From Bryobacterales bacterium (GTDB taxonomy: Bacteria; Acidobacteriota; Terriglobia; Bryobacterales; Bryobacteraceae), in contig JADZGD010000118.1 in NCBI GenBank assembly GCA_020854055.1, positions 62,001-126,000 of the forward strand: DNA of 64,000 nt, given 5' to 3'. A program made the translations under genes and the position numbers. This document shows positions 34,075 to 43,732 of this stretch, one piece after another. Below the pieces are notes generated by a model that did no database searches, had not been told where the DNA came from, and saw only the letters and a list, made by a program, of their open reading frames with translations. Each line of letters begins with the position of its first letter. The first letter of the stretch is position 1.

Positions 34075-35448
34075 ATGAATAAGTTACTACCATTATTGGC
34101 GGTTTTTGCCTCATTGGGGCAAGCGCAGGCTGCTGCGCCGGACAGAATTGCCTCGCTGGAGGCGGCGGTGCGGTCGGCACAGTCGGCTGGAGACAATGCG
34201 TGGATGCTCACCAGCGCGGCCCTGGTGCTGATGATGACCGGCCCGGGACTGGCGCTCTTCTATGGCGGACTCGTCCGGAAGAAGAACGTGCTTGGAACCA
34301 TGATGCAAAGCTTTATCATGATGGCGCTGATGACGGTGCTGTGGGCGTTTGTGGGATACAGTCTCGCATTTGGCGAAGGCGGCTCGTTTTTCGGGGATTT
34401 CCGCTACGCGTTCTTACACAACGTCGGCGCGGACCCGAACGCCGATTACGCCTCCACGATTCCGCAGTTGACGTTCATGGTTTACCAGTTGATGTTTGCC
34501 ATCATCACACCGGCACTCATTACCGGTGCGTTCGCGGAGCGAATGAAATTCAGCGCGATGCTGCTGTTCATGACGCTTTGGGGGCTGGGTGTGTACTTCC
34601 CCATGGCGCATATGGTGTGGGGCAAGGGTGGGCTGCTGAATGCATTTCTCGGGGGGAAGATTCCTTGTCTCGATTTTGCCGGTGGAACCGTGGTGCACAT
34701 CACCTCCGGGGTTTCGGCCTTGATGTGCGCGCTTTACATGGGCAAACGGAGAGGGTATCCGGCGGAGCCGATGAAGCCGCACAACCTCGCCCTGAGTTTC
34801 ATTGGCGCCTGCCTGCTTTGGGTGGGCTGGTTCGGCTTTAATGCCGGTAGCGCACTGAGCAGCGGCGCGCTCGCCTCAAGCGCCTTCGTCGCCACACAAT
34901 TTGGCGCGGCGGCGGCGGCCATCGGCTGGTTAGTGGCGGAGTGGATCCATAACGGGAAACCGAGCGTGCTGGGGGGCATCTCGGGATGCGTTGCGGGACT
35001 GGTCGCCATCACTCCGGCATCGGGCTTCGTCAAACCGATGCCGGCGCTCGTAATCGGGCTTGCCGCAGGCCTGGTATGTTACGCGATGGTGGCTGTTATC
35101 AAGGGAAAGATGGGCTACGACGATTCGCTAGACGCCTTTGGCATCCACGGCATCGGCGGAACTCTCGGCGCGGTGCTGACGGGAGTGTTCGCGACCAACC
35201 AGGTGAACAGCGGGTTGAAGGATTCGGGCGGCAGGCTGCTGCCGCTCGGGCTGGTGGATGGGCATGCCGGGCAGATCGTGAACCAAGTGATTGGCTGCGC
35301 GATTTCCTGGATCCTGGCGATCGTCCTGACCCTGATTATTCTCAAGATCTGCGACATGATCCTCGGCGTGCGAGTAGAGCACGATGAGGAAGTACAGGGT
35401 CTCGACCTCACAATGCACGGCGAAGAAGCATATAACCTCGAGGCGTGA
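34075..35448 (+). CDS. amt: Ammonium transporter Amt
   Basis: A 457-residue ammonium channel. Start at 34075 is set by GGAGGAG upstream and the signal-like N-terminus (MNKLLPLLAVFASLGQAQA) seen in periplasm-facing Amt proteins. Eleven membrane segments follow; signatures include ALFYGGLVRKKNVLGTMMQS, AHMVWGKGGLLNA, DFAGGTVVHITSGVSAL (pore His in VVHI), GWFGFNAGSALSS and DAFGIHGIGGTLG (second pore His). The pore and gate residues are conserved. It is followed 16 bases later by the PII gene, the classical amtB-glnK arrangement in which PII blocks the channel in high nitrogen. Confidence 0.96.
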   Translation: MNKLLPLLAVFASLGQAQAAAPDRIASLEAAVRSAQSAGDNAWMLTSAALVLMMTGPGLALFYGGLVRKKNVLGTMMQSFIMMALMTVLWAFVGYSLAFGEGGSFFGDFRYAFLHNVGADPNADYASTIPQLTFMVYQLMFAIITPALITGAFAERMKFSAMLLFMTLWGLGVYFPMAHMVWGKGGLLNAFLGGKIPCLDFAGGTVVHITSGVSALMCALYMGKRRGYPAEPMKPHNLALSFIGACLLWVGWFGFNAGSALSSGALASSAFVATQFGAAAAAIGWLVAEWIHNGKPSVLGGISGCVAGLVAITPASGFVKPMPALVIGLAAGLVCYAMVAVIKGKMGYDDSLDAFGIHGIGGTLGAVLTGVFATNQVNSGLKDSGGRLLPLGLVDGHAGQIVNQVIGCAISWILAIVLTLIILKICDMILGVRVEHDEEVQGLDLTMHGEEAYNLEA

Positions 35449-35464
35449 CAGGAGCATCCAGCGA

Positions 35465-35803
35465 ATGAAAAAATTGGAAGCCATTATTCAGCCCTTCAAA
35501 CTCGAAGAGGTGAAGGAAGCATTGAAGGCACTGGGCGTGGACGGGATGACCATCACTGAAGTCCGGGGACACGGCCGCCAGAAGGGACACAAAGAAGTCT
35601 ACCGGGGAAAGGAATACACGGTGGACCTGCTGCCGAAGGTGAAAGTGGAACTGGTGGTCGCCTCGGCGCGGGCGGACGAGGTGATCAAAACACTTGCGGA
35701 CGCCGCTAGAACGGGCAGGATCGGTGACGGAAAAATTTTTGTCTATGACATCGCGGAAGCCATCCGAATCCGAAATGACGACCGCGGCGAAGCGGCACTC
35801 TGA
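35465..35803 (+). CDS. glnB: Nitrogen regulatory protein P-II (GlnB/GlnK)
   Basis: A 112-residue PII signal protein. Its T-loop EVYRGKEYTVDLLPKVK carries Tyr51, the uridylylation site, and TGRIGDGKIFVYDI matches the B-loop and C-terminal signature; MKKLEAIIQPFKLEEVKEAL is the standard start. GlnB and GlnK cannot be separated with confidence, but linkage to amt favours a GlnK role. It senses 2-oxoglutarate, ATP/ADP and glutamine (through GlnD). The glnD frame starts inside its 3' end. Confidence 0.96.
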   Translation: MKKLEAIIQPFKLEEVKEALKALGVDGMTITEVRGHGRQKGHKEVYRGKEYTVDLLPKVKVELVVASARADEVIKTLADAARTGRIGDGKIFVYDIAEAIRIRNDDRGEAAL

Positions 35804-38282
35804 GCGTGTCCTGGCGCTTGAGACCATCCGGCAGCAGTTCGAGAGAAACGGAGACGCGGCGGCGGCGCTGTCAGGGCGCACCGCGGTAGTGGACAGCGAG
35901 GTGAAGGAGTTATTTTCCGCACACCTGGCTCCGGCGTTTCCCAAGGGGCTTGCCGTGCTGGCGGTCGGCGGCTTCGGACGCCGCGAATTGTTTCCTCATT
36001 CCGACGTGGATGTTTGCCTGCTGGTAGAGAACGAAAGAATCGCCGCGCAGGGCCGGAGCCGCATTTCGTCCTTTCTGCAATCGCTGTGGGATGGAAAGTT
36101 GAGAGTCAGCCATTCCGTCCGCACGGTGGCTGAGTGTTGTGAGATCCACAACCAGAACATCGAGTTGAATATCAGCCTGCTCGACCGTCGATTCCTTGTG
36201 GGCGACGAGGCGCTGTATGCACTGCTCGATCCGCGCCTGGCAAATCTTTTCGACTCGCAGCGAATGCTGCTGGCGCGGCATCTGTGCCGGCTGGCGCGGC
36301 TGCGCCATGGATCATTTCAGGACACAATCTATCACCTTGAACCGAACATCAAAGAATCACCCGGCGGGTTGCGGGATCTCCATCTCATCGGCTGGCTGAC
36401 GAAACTGGAGGCCTGTGGAATTTCACGATTCCGCAGCTCGACGGAGTTGGAACGCGCGCGCAACTTCGTATTCGCGCTGCGTTGCATTCTCCACTACCGC
36501 GCCCGCCGCGACGATAACATTCTGAACTTTGATGCGCAGGAGGAGTTGCCGGAGCAGACCCACTCGCCGCAGCGCGAACCGGAGTCCTGGATGCGCGAAT
36601 ATTACCGGCACGTTCGGTTCGTGTACGGCGTCGCCTTGAGGGCCATGGATACGGTGGAGTCGAAAAACAGTTCCCTGCTGACGGGTTTCCAGAACTGGCG
36701 ATCGCGACTGTCGAACGCGGACTTCACAGTGGCGCGCGGCCGCGTCTACTTCAAGGCGCCTCATGCCATGGAGAAGGAGCCGGAACTCGTCTTGCGGTTA
36801 TTCCACTTTGTGGCCCGGCATGGCATCCGGCTATCGGTGGATGCGGAGCGCCGTATCCAGGAACATTTTCCTTATCTGGAACGATATTTCGGGATGCCCC
36901 GCCCCCTTTGGCCCGTGGTAGCAGATCTGCTGGCGCAACCGCATGCCGGGTTGGGGCTTCGCGCGGCGCAGGATTGCGCCATTCTGGGGCTGATCTTCCC
37001 GGAGTGGAAACTGATTGAGTGCTATGTGGTGCGCGACTACTATCACCGCTACACGGTGGACGAGCACACCATCGTAGCCATTGAATGCCTACAGGCCCTG
37101 GCGCGCTCGACCGAGCCGGAACACCGGCGGTTCGCTGCGCTACTGGCGGAGATCGAAGAACCGGCGGTACTGCGGCTGGCGCTGCTGTTTCACGACGTGG
37201 GCAAGGGGCTGCACACCGCCAATCACAGTGAGCAGTCGGTGCTTCTCGCCACGAGTGCGATGGAACGAATCGGGGTGCCCCAGAAACACCAGCGACTGGT
37301 GAATCTACTCATTTGCCAGCATCTTTCGCTATCCGCGGCGATGATTTCACGCGATCTCGACGATCCCGTCACTACGCGGATGCTCGCCGGTAAGGTGGGC
37401 ACGATCGAGGCGTTGAAGTATCTGACTCTGCTTACCTATGCCGATATTGCGGCGGTAAATCCCACCGCCCTCTCGCCCTGGCGCATGGAGCAATTGTGGC
37501 GTGTGTACACGGCCACATACCGCGAACTCACCCGCGAACTACAGACGGACCGCATCGCCGGGACGGAAAAGGAAGCAGATGAGCGTGACATTTTCCTGAA
37601 AGGTCTCCCGGCGCGCTATCTGCGCACACGCACCGGGGAGGAGATCCGCCTGCACCTGGAGTTGGCGGCACGGCGGCGACATGATGAGGCCGTCATCGAC
37701 ATCGGAAAGACGAAAGGCGGCTACGTTGTGACAGCGCTCGCCAAGGACCGGTTGAATCTGTTTGCCTCCGTGGCGGGCGCCCTTGCCAGTTTCGGCATGA
37801 ACATTCTCAAGGCAGAGGCGTTCGCCAACCAGCAAGGCATCGTTCTCGATACGTTCGTTTTCGAGGATCCCAGCCACACTCTGGACCTGAATCCGACCGA
37901 GGTGGACCGGCTGAAACTCACGCTGGAGCGCGTCCTGCTTGGGCGCGTGGCCGTGCACGAACTTCTTCTCTGCCGTCCGCAACGCATCGTGCCGGCGAAA
38001 CGCGGCAGGATTGCGCCGGGGGTGGCCTTCGATAACGAAGCCTCCGACACGGCAACGCTCATCGAAATCACGGCTGAGGATCGCCCTGGCCTGCTGTATG
38101 ACATAGCAGCGGCACTCTCCCGGGCGGGCTGCAACATCGAGGTGGTGCTGGTGAGCACGCAGGTACATCGGGCGATCGACGTCTTCTACGTCAGCGCGGA
38201 CGGAAAGAAACTCGACCAGACGGCGATGCCAAGCCTGCGGGAATCGCTGGAGGCGGCATGCCGAGGAGAAATGAGGGGTTAA
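35775..38282 (+). CDS. glnD: [Protein-PII] uridylyltransferase/uridylyl-removing enzyme
   Basis: Bifunctional nitrogen sensor that adds UMP to PII when glutamine is low and removes it when high. Domains in order: nucleotidyltransferase (VLAVGGFGRRELFPHSDVDV, about residues 40-70), PII-binding helical part, HD domain (LALLFHDVGKGLHTANHSEQS, about 455-490) and two C-terminal ACT domains (about 655-730 and 765-835, TLIEITAEDRPGLLYDIAAAL). About 835 residues, close to E. coli. The start is uncertain: ATG at 35775 or 35745, both inside the PII gene, neither with a clear ribosome site. Confidence 0.95.
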   Translation: MTTAAKRHSERVLALETIRQQFERNGDAAAALSGRTAVVDSEVKELFSAHLAPAFPKGLAVLAVGGFGRRELFPHSDVDVCLLVENERIAAQGRSRISSFLQSLWDGKLRVSHSVRTVAECCEIHNQNIELNISLLDRRFLVGDEALYALLDPRLANLFDSQRMLLARHLCRLARLRHGSFQDTIYHLEPNIKESPGGLRDLHLIGWLTKLEACGISRFRSSTELERARNFVFALRCILHYRARRDDNILNFDAQEELPEQTHSPQREPESWMREYYRHVRFVYGVALRAMDTVESKNSSLLTGFQNWRSRLSNADFTVARGRVYFKAPHAMEKEPELVLRLFHFVARHGIRLSVDAERRIQEHFPYLERYFGMPRPLWPVVADLLAQPHAGLGLRAAQDCAILGLIFPEWKLIECYVVRDYYHRYTVDEHTIVAIECLQALARSTEPEHRRFAALLAEIEEPAVLRLALLFHDVGKGLHTANHSEQSVLLATSAMERIGVPQKHQRLVNLLICQHLSLSAAMISRDLDDPVTTRMLAGKVGTIEALKYLTLLTYADIAAVNPTALSPWRMEQLWRVYTATYRELTRELQTDRIAGTEKEADERDIFLKGLPARYLRTRTGEEIRLHLELAARRRHDEAVIDIGKTKGGYVVTALAKDRLNLFASVAGALASFGMNILKAEAFANQQGIVLDTFVFEDPSHTLDLNPTEVDRLKLTLERVLLGRVAVHELLLCRPQRIVPAKRGRIAPGVAFDNEASDTATLIEITAEDRPGLLYDIAAALSRAGCNIEVVLVSTQVHRAIDVFYVSADGKKLDQTAMPSLRESLEAACRGEMRG

Positions 38283-38512
38283 GACCGTCGAGCGGCGAAC
38301 GAGACCACTCGTCAGGCCGGCGATCGTGTAGATTTTTCCAGCGGCGAAACTCGTTCGAGGCGGCGCCGGCGGCGGGTAAAATGTACCGGGATCGCTAAAT
38401 ATTCACGATGCGATTTGCTCCTAGCGATTTCATTCCTGAACGCGCCGCTGATTCCAAACCAGATATCCATTGGGCCGTCAGTTGCAGGAGCCTCCGGAAC
38501 GAATGGAGGAGT

Positions 38513-39328
38513 ATGCTCGAAATCAATCGTAATCAAACCGTCCTTCTTGCCGGGTTAGTGCTTCTGGCGCTATCGGGCCTGGGATGCGCGACCAAAAAGT
38601 ACGTCCGCCAGCAGATAGATCCGGTCACGGGGCGAGTTACGTCGGTGGAGCAGGCCACGGCAAAGAACGCCAGTTCGATCAACGAACTGGAGAATAATGT
38701 TTCGCAGGCCACCGAAAAGGCAATGGGTGCTGATCGTAAGGCTGAGCAGGCGGCACAGAGCGCCCAAGAGGCTAATCAACTCGCGATGAACGCCAAGAAT
38801 CGCGCCGATGAGGTGGGCGCAAACGCGGACCGGCGCTTCTCCGACGTTGACCGGTCGATCCAGAATATCGATAACTACCAGCAGATTTCCGCTGAAACCA
38901 TCCTGTTCGGCTTCGACAAGAGCACGCTAACCACGGACTCCAAGGCGAAACTCGATCAATTGATTCACAATCTGCAGAATCAGAATCGGTACGTGATCGA
39001 GGTAGAGGGATTTACCGACCGCACGGGTTCACCGGCCTACAACCTGACCCTAAGCGCGAAGCGCGCCGATGCGGTTGTACGCTACCTTACGCTGGAACAT
39101 AGCGTTCCACTGCGGCGGATTCATGTTCTTGGGGCCGGCGAGGCGGAGCACAATCCGCACATGCGAGCCGCGGAGGCTCGAAAAATGGCACGTCACGTCG
39201 CCGTGAAAGTTTACGGGCCGGTAGTAGCTCCCGCTAGTGGTGAAGCGGTCAGCAGTGGCAGCGCCGACCGCTCGATGCCGCGTTCCCAGGCTTCATCGAG
39301 CGGAGCCGGCCAGATCCCGCGCCAATAG
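38513..39328 (+). CDS. OmpA-family (Pal-like) lipoprotein with coiled coil
   Basis: A 271-residue lipoprotein. The start at 38513 is chosen for the GGAGGAG upstream and the lipobox LALSGLGC near residue 26 (hydrophobic core VLLAGLVLLALSGLG). A long alanine/glutamine-rich coiled coil (about 30-115, VTSVEQATAKNASSINELEN) precedes an OmpA C-terminal peptidoglycan-binding domain (about 120-235) with VEVEGFTDRTGSPAYNLTLS-type motif (IEVEGFTDRTGSPAYNLTLS) and SAKRADAVVRYL. A Ser-rich tail follows. It likely links outer membrane and peptidoglycan. Its last 36 bases overlap the convergent lipoprotein gene. Confidence 0.88.
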   Translation: MLEINRNQTVLLAGLVLLALSGLGCATKKYVRQQIDPVTGRVTSVEQATAKNASSINELENNVSQATEKAMGADRKAEQAAQSAQEANQLAMNAKNRADEVGANADRRFSDVDRSIQNIDNYQQISAETILFGFDKSTLTTDSKAKLDQLIHNLQNQNRYVIEVEGFTDRTGSPAYNLTLSAKRADAVVRYLTLEHSVPLRRIHVLGAGEAEHNPHMRAAEARKMARHVAVKVYGPVVAPASGEAVSSGSADRSMPRSQASSSGAGQIPRQ

Positions 39329-39898
39329 CTCTGCTCTCTCCGCCAGGCGAGCAGCGAGTGCGGGGTCCGTATCGCGGTTTTCGCGCGCCTGGCTCATATA
39401 AGATAGGATCCGGTTGAGTGCGGCCGATTGGTCTGAAGATAGAGATCTCTCCCGCAAGGGCGCAACTTCGGCTTCGGCGCGAGCGAGGTGCTGATCCACC
39501 AGATGCGTATACTCAACCCGCTGCTCGTCGCTGAGCACAGTTCCCAGTTGAAGAGGCGAGGCGGCCACCGGAGGCGGTTGGGGATCCGGTTCAGGTACGG
39601 TTTCAGCCGGTACGGACGCGGGCTTCCGCTTTCGTGCTTTGGCTTTAACCGGTGGGGGCGGCGGCTCAGGAGTCTGTGAAATCGAGTCTGGAACCTCAAC
39701 AGCTGTTTCATCAACAAGCGGCGGAGAAGGAAGCGGTTGGGGTGGAACCCGCTTGGGGGGTACCTGCTTTATCTGCGGGAGCGGATCCGGCGGCGGCGGC
39801 GGGAGGCGGGGTCTCCGGCGAAATGGATTACAGCCGAGAATAACGCCGGCCAGAGCCAGGACGACGATCGATTTCCGAATAGAAAGTTCGTAGATCAT
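39293..39898 (-). CDS. Proline-rich lipoprotein of unknown function
   Basis: A 201-residue protein with a lipobox LAGVILGC (Cys23), then a long Pro-rich stretch (about 25-112) and a helical, charged C-terminal part (about 115-201, EYTHLVDQHLARAEAEVAPL, DPALAARLAERAELLARDL). No family recognised. Its ATG overlaps the stop of the sensor kinase gene (ATGA), making it third in the response regulator-kinase-lipoprotein operon. The Pro-rich stalk and helical end would fit a periplasmic partner of the kinase or an envelope structural protein; both are inference. Confidence 0.7.
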   Translation of the reverse strand: MIYELSIRKSIVVLALAGVILGCNPFRRRPRLPPPPPDPLPQIKQVPPKRVPPQPLPSPPLVDETAVEVPDSISQTPEPPPPPVKAKARKRKPASVPAETVPEPDPQPPPVAASPLQLGTVLSDEQRVEYTHLVDQHLARAEAEVAPLRERSLSSDQSAALNRILSYMSQARENRDTDPALAARLAERAELLARDLAGSAR

Positions 39899-41811
39899 CG
39901 AAGGTTGCGCGCAGATTCAGTACGTTCCACTGCCGGAAACAGCAGCCGGAACGTAGTCCCCCTGCCTGGCTCGCTATTAAAGTCGATTGTACCATTGTGA
40001 AGTTGCATCACCTGGAAGGTCATGGCGAGTCCGATCCCCGATCCGCTTCCCTTGGTGCTGAAGTAGAGGCTAAAAATCTTGTCGCGAACCGCTTCGGGAA
40101 TCCCGATGCCATCGTCGCAGATGCTTAGCAGGCAGCCATCGCCGGTGTGCCGCGTTTCAATCTCCAGCCGCCCGCCGTTGGGCATCGCGTCAAAAGCATT
40201 CAGCACCACGTTCAGGATAGCCTGCTTCAGCATGTCGCGATCACCCCAAATGAGCAGTCTTCCTCCATTGTTCAATACCTGAACGTCCACTCTGCGGGTT
40301 TCGGCCTGAGGCCGCACCAGCTCGCCGATATCACGTACCGCATCGGCAAGGCTCATGTTGACCATGTGCAACGAAACCGGGCGTGTGAAGTCGAGAAACG
40401 TCTTGACGACCCGGTCGAGCCGCGCAATTTCACGGGAGATGATAGCGATCTCGGTACTTGCTGTCTCGGCTTCGTCGGTGCCTTCCAGTTGAGCCCGCAG
40501 CACCTCCAGGTGCAGCGCGATCGCATTGAGAGGGTTCTTGATCTCATGAGCCACGCCACCGGTGAGGCGGCTGATGGCGGCAAGCCGCGTGGAGAGATTG
40601 AGCTTCACCTCCAACAGCGAGCGGCTTTCGGCGTCACGCAGCGTAACCAGCGTTCCCGCCGGACGCCCCCGCCGGTCCTCCAGCGCCTCGATTCGCAACA
40701 ACACGCGAGAGGTGTGGTCGAGCAGTGTAACCTCCTGTTCCTGCTCTTCCAACGACTGCCGGCTGGCCAGAAGCTCAAGGATCAGTTTGCCGCTCTCGGT
40801 CTGGGGAGAAAAGATCTCTTCCGCCCGGCGGCCCACGATCTCATCGGTGCTGGATCCGAGGAGCCGTTCAATGCCGTGTCCGGCGCTGATCAGCCGCAGG
40901 TCGGCATCGAACAGCAGAACGGTGTCCTGGAGCTTCTCAAGAAGTTGCTCGATGTTGGTGCGCAGCAGCAGCGCGTCCTCGCGGGCGCCGCGGTAACGTT
41001 CTCCGAGAATTGTCAGTTTGGATTGAACGGCCTGAACCTCCGGCGCTTCCTCGCGTGGCGTCAACGCGGGAGTTTCCACTCCCTCCGCGATACGGTCGAT
41101 TTCAGCTCCCAACCGGACCAGGGGCCTGAGACTGATGTTAGAAAAGATGAACGATATCAACACAGCGGCGAACAGGATCACGGCCGAGGCCCAACCAAGG
41201 TGGCCGGCCTGGCTCATCACGGATTCGCGTAACAGCACCGGAGCTAACAACACCCGGATGTAGAACACCGGTTGGTTCTTCACGCCGACCAGAGCGGTGA
41301 CGGTATAGTCGTGGCGGTCTGAGAATAGATCCAGCAGGCGCCGCCAGCCGGCATCCCGCCGCCAGCGGGAAAATTCGGGCAGCTTGGCGGCCAGTTGGCC
41401 ACGGCGGCTGGGAGCCGATGAGGCGACAATGCGGCCGGCGGGGTCGGTGACCTGAATCTCTACAACGGACCGGTTGCTCGCCATCGCCCGGACCAAAAGA
41501 TTGGCGAGCAAGTCGTCATCGGCAAGTAATTCCGACCATTGCGAGATGCTCTCTTCAATGGTTGTAGGCGCCAGATTGCGGGCAGCGCTTTGCTGGTTCA
41601 CGCGGCCGATGATGAAATCCTTGACCTGTTCGCTGATGCTCTGGGCCTTCTCGAGCACATCGTCGAAACGCTGGTCGACCGCATCGTAGAGATTGATTAC
41701 GGAAGTGGTCAGGGCGACGGCGGCAACCAGCGCCACGATCGACGCACGGAGCCTCGTTTTGAGCGATGTCAGCCGCCGCCAACCAGCCTCTACTCGGCCT
41801 TCACCGGGCAC
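39895..41811 (-). CDS. Membrane sensor histidine kinase (NtrB/NtrY/ZraS-like)
   Basis: A 638-residue kinase. TM1 about residues 22-40 (ASIVALVAAVALTTSVINLY), a periplasmic sensor of about 150 residues, TM2 about 198-220 (GWASAVILFAAVLISFIFSN), HAMP, a PAS domain (about 275-385, LQDTVLLFDADLRLISAGHG), HisKA with the phospho-His in GGVAHEIKNPLNAIALHLEV, and HATPase motifs NVVLNAFDAMPNGG, CDDGIGIP and GSGIGLAM. The H-box with HEIKNPLN is that of NtrB/ZraS-class kinases that signal to sigma-54 activators. It is 23 bases behind the response regulator gene. The periplasmic domain suggests an extracytoplasmic signal rather than classical PII control. Confidence 0.93.
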   Translation of the reverse strand: MPGEGRVEAGWRRLTSLKTRLRASIVALVAAVALTTSVINLYDAVDQRFDDVLEKAQSISEQVKDFIIGRVNQQSAARNLAPTTIEESISQWSELLADDDLLANLLVRAMASNRSVVEIQVTDPAGRIVASSAPSRRGQLAAKLPEFSRWRRDAGWRRLLDLFSDRHDYTVTALVGVKNQPVFYIRVLLAPVLLRESVMSQAGHLGWASAVILFAAVLISFIFSNISLRPLVRLGAEIDRIAEGVETPALTPREEAPEVQAVQSKLTILGERYRGAREDALLLRTNIEQLLEKLQDTVLLFDADLRLISAGHGIERLLGSSTDEIVGRRAEEIFSPQTESGKLILELLASRQSLEEQEQEVTLLDHTSRVLLRIEALEDRRGRPAGTLVTLRDAESRSLLEVKLNLSTRLAAISRLTGGVAHEIKNPLNAIALHLEVLRAQLEGTDEAETASTEIAIISREIARLDRVVKTFLDFTRPVSLHMVNMSLADAVRDIGELVRPQAETRRVDVQVLNNGGRLLIWGDRDMLKQAILNVVLNAFDAMPNGGRLEIETRHTGDGCLLSICDDGIGIPEAVRDKIFSLYFSTKGSGSGIGLAMTFQVMQLHNGTIDFNSEPGRGTTFRLLFPAVERTESARNLR

Positions 41812-41834
41812 GTTGTTAACATCCTTGCCGGAGA

Positions 41835-43283
41835 TCAGGCTTCGCCCGCAAAGGATCCCCCGCTGGCGGCGCTCTGGCCTCGTTCGGCCTCGGCGCCATA
41901 TTCTTTTAGCTTGTTAAATAGTGTTTTCAGGCTGATGCCGAGGATCTCGGCCGCCCGGGTCTTATTGTTCCGGGTGTGGCGGAGCGTAAGCTGAATCAGC
42001 GCCCTCTCGGCCTCGGCTACCGTGCTGCCAACGGGCAACCGGACGGAGTCTTCTTCACTGGTTTCCGGAGCCGGCCTGGCGCCGTGGGAAGACCCAAAAT
42101 TCTGCGGCAGGTGCTGAATGGTGATGGTCCCCTCTCCGGCCAGGATCACGGCGCGCTCAATGACGTTGCGCAACTCGCGTACGTTCCCCGGCCAGTGATG
42201 GCGGCGAAACGCCTCCAGGACGTCACTGGCGAAGTCGGTGACCCGGCAGCCGTGCTTGTGATTGAGGTCGCTCAACAGCGCTTCGGCCAGAGGTGGAATG
42301 TCTTCCAGGCGCTGCCGCAGCGGAGGCAGGCTGATCTGAAAGACGTTGAGCCGGTAGAACAGATCTTCCCGAAAATCACCTTTCTTCAATGAATCTTCGA
42401 GCACTTTATTGGTGGAGGCGACGACGCGGACATCCACCACCATCTCGCTCTTGCCACCCAGCCTGCGCACGCGGGAGTCTTCCAGCACACGAAGCAGTTT
42501 CGCCTGGGTGGCGGTGGGCATGTCGCCGATTTCGTCTAACAGCAGGGTGCCGTGCTGAGCCAGTTCGAAGCAGCCGGCGCGGCGTTCAATTGCGCCGGTA
42601 AAAGCGCCCTTCTCGTGACCAAACAACTCGCTTTCCATCAGCGTCTCGGGCATGGCGGCGCAGTTGATGGCGACAAACGGGCCTCCCCCCCGCGGGCTGA
42701 GGGCGTGAACGGCCCGTGCTACCAGTTCCTTTCCGGTGCCGCTTTCGCCCGTCACCAGCACCGCGGCTTTGCTCGGGGCTACCTGGCGGATGAGCGAAAA
42801 GACCTGTTGCATCAACGCCGAGGAGCCGACCAGGTCGCCGAGCACTCCCTGGTAGCTCAACTGACGCTGCAGACGCTCGGTTTCCTGCGTCAGCCGGCTC
42901 TGCGCTGCGGCCCGCTCCAGCAGCACACGCAAGGCTCGCGGCTGGATGGGCTTTTCCAGGAACCAGAACGCATTCAGGTCATGAATGGTGGCAATGGCGG
43001 TTTCGATGTTGCCGAAAGCGGTGAGAACGATGGCAGGCACCGCGATATTCTGCGCGCCCATCCGGCGGAGGAGTTCGAAGCCGTCCACGCGCGGCATCAT
43101 CAGGTCGGTCACCAGCACATGAGGGGCGAATGTGGCCAGTTTTTCCAGGGCTTCTTGTCCGTCGGCGGCGGTATCGACCGCCAGGCCCCAGGACGAGATC
43201 ATGCTTGCCAGGCCGGTACGCTGAGTCTCTTCGTCATCGACGATCAGCACCCGCGTGGCCGTCACGGGGGTTTGATTACTCAT
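41835..43283 (-). CDS. Sigma-54-dependent response regulator, NtrC family
   Basis: A 482-residue activator. Receiver domain (about 11-125) with phospho-acceptor Asp60 in VLVTDLMMPRVDG and acidic pair VDDEE; AAA+ domain (about 150-390) with Walker A GESGTGKELVARAVH, the sigma-54-contacting loop EKGAFTGA and Walker B TLLLDEIGDM; C-terminal Fis-type helix-turn-helix (RAEILGISLKTLFNKLKEYG). First gene of the three-gene operon with the kinase and the lipoprotein. Targets would need sigma-54 (RpoN) promoters, none of which were located in the window. Nitrogen control through this pair is possible given the nearby amt-glnB-glnD, but the operons are separate. Confidence 0.95.
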   Translation of the reverse strand: MSNQTPVTATRVLIVDDEETQRTGLASMISSWGLAVDTAADGQEALEKLATFAPHVLVTDLMMPRVDGFELLRRMGAQNIAVPAIVLTAFGNIETAIATIHDLNAFWFLEKPIQPRALRVLLERAAAQSRLTQETERLQRQLSYQGVLGDLVGSSALMQQVFSLIRQVAPSKAAVLVTGESGTGKELVARAVHALSPRGGGPFVAINCAAMPETLMESELFGHEKGAFTGAIERRAGCFELAQHGTLLLDEIGDMPTATQAKLLRVLEDSRVRRLGGKSEMVVDVRVVASTNKVLEDSLKKGDFREDLFYRLNVFQISLPPLRQRLEDIPPLAEALLSDLNHKHGCRVTDFASDVLEAFRRHHWPGNVRELRNVIERAVILAGEGTITIQHLPQNFGSSHGARPAPETSEEDSVRLPVGSTVAEAERALIQLTLRHTRNNKTRAAEILGISLKTLFNKLKEYGAEAERGQSAASGGSFAGEA

Positions 43284-43732
43284 TGGTAGAAGTTTAGCGC
43301 GGTACTGGGCTACGCCAGCCCGTTTCTAATATCCCCTTTCATACCGTGCATGCCGTTTCGCGGCAGACGAGGCGATTGCGTTCACGGATTGCCGCGGCCC
43401 GCCGGTTTGCTTCCTTCTCTTGCAAGGGCCCTTGAGTCTCTGCTCGGATCAGCCGCATCGCTCCTGCCGGTTGGAGCCTACGGCCGGGCGCTCCGGCGCC
43501 TATTCGGACAGGACTTGCACCTGCTAGGACAACGCGTCTGCCAGGACGCACCATTGGTCTTATTGTATCTTGGCGCCACCAGACGCCGCCGGCTTCCGGA
43601 GGGCGCCAGCGCCTACGCGCACAAATCCACCGCTGGGTGTCGTCACACAGTATGACGCGCGGAAGGCTCCGGACTTTCAAGAAATTTCTGAGCCGCGTTA
43701 CAATACGGATTCGAACTCAGAGAGGAGCCATC
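43284..43732. other. Non-coding gap of about 450 bases upstream of bfr
   Basis: No gene or repeat supported. A weak promoter may serve bfr: TACAAT (43699-43704) matches the -10 consensus at 5 of 6 positions, with TTCAAG 17 bases upstream as a poor -35. An open frame at 43350-43655 has no ribosome site or recognisable content. Confidence 0.45.

Noticed and set aside
43350..43655. A 101-codon frame upstream of bfr
   Set aside because: No ribosome site, no domain, Arg/Leu-rich composition as expected from chance in GC-rich DNA.
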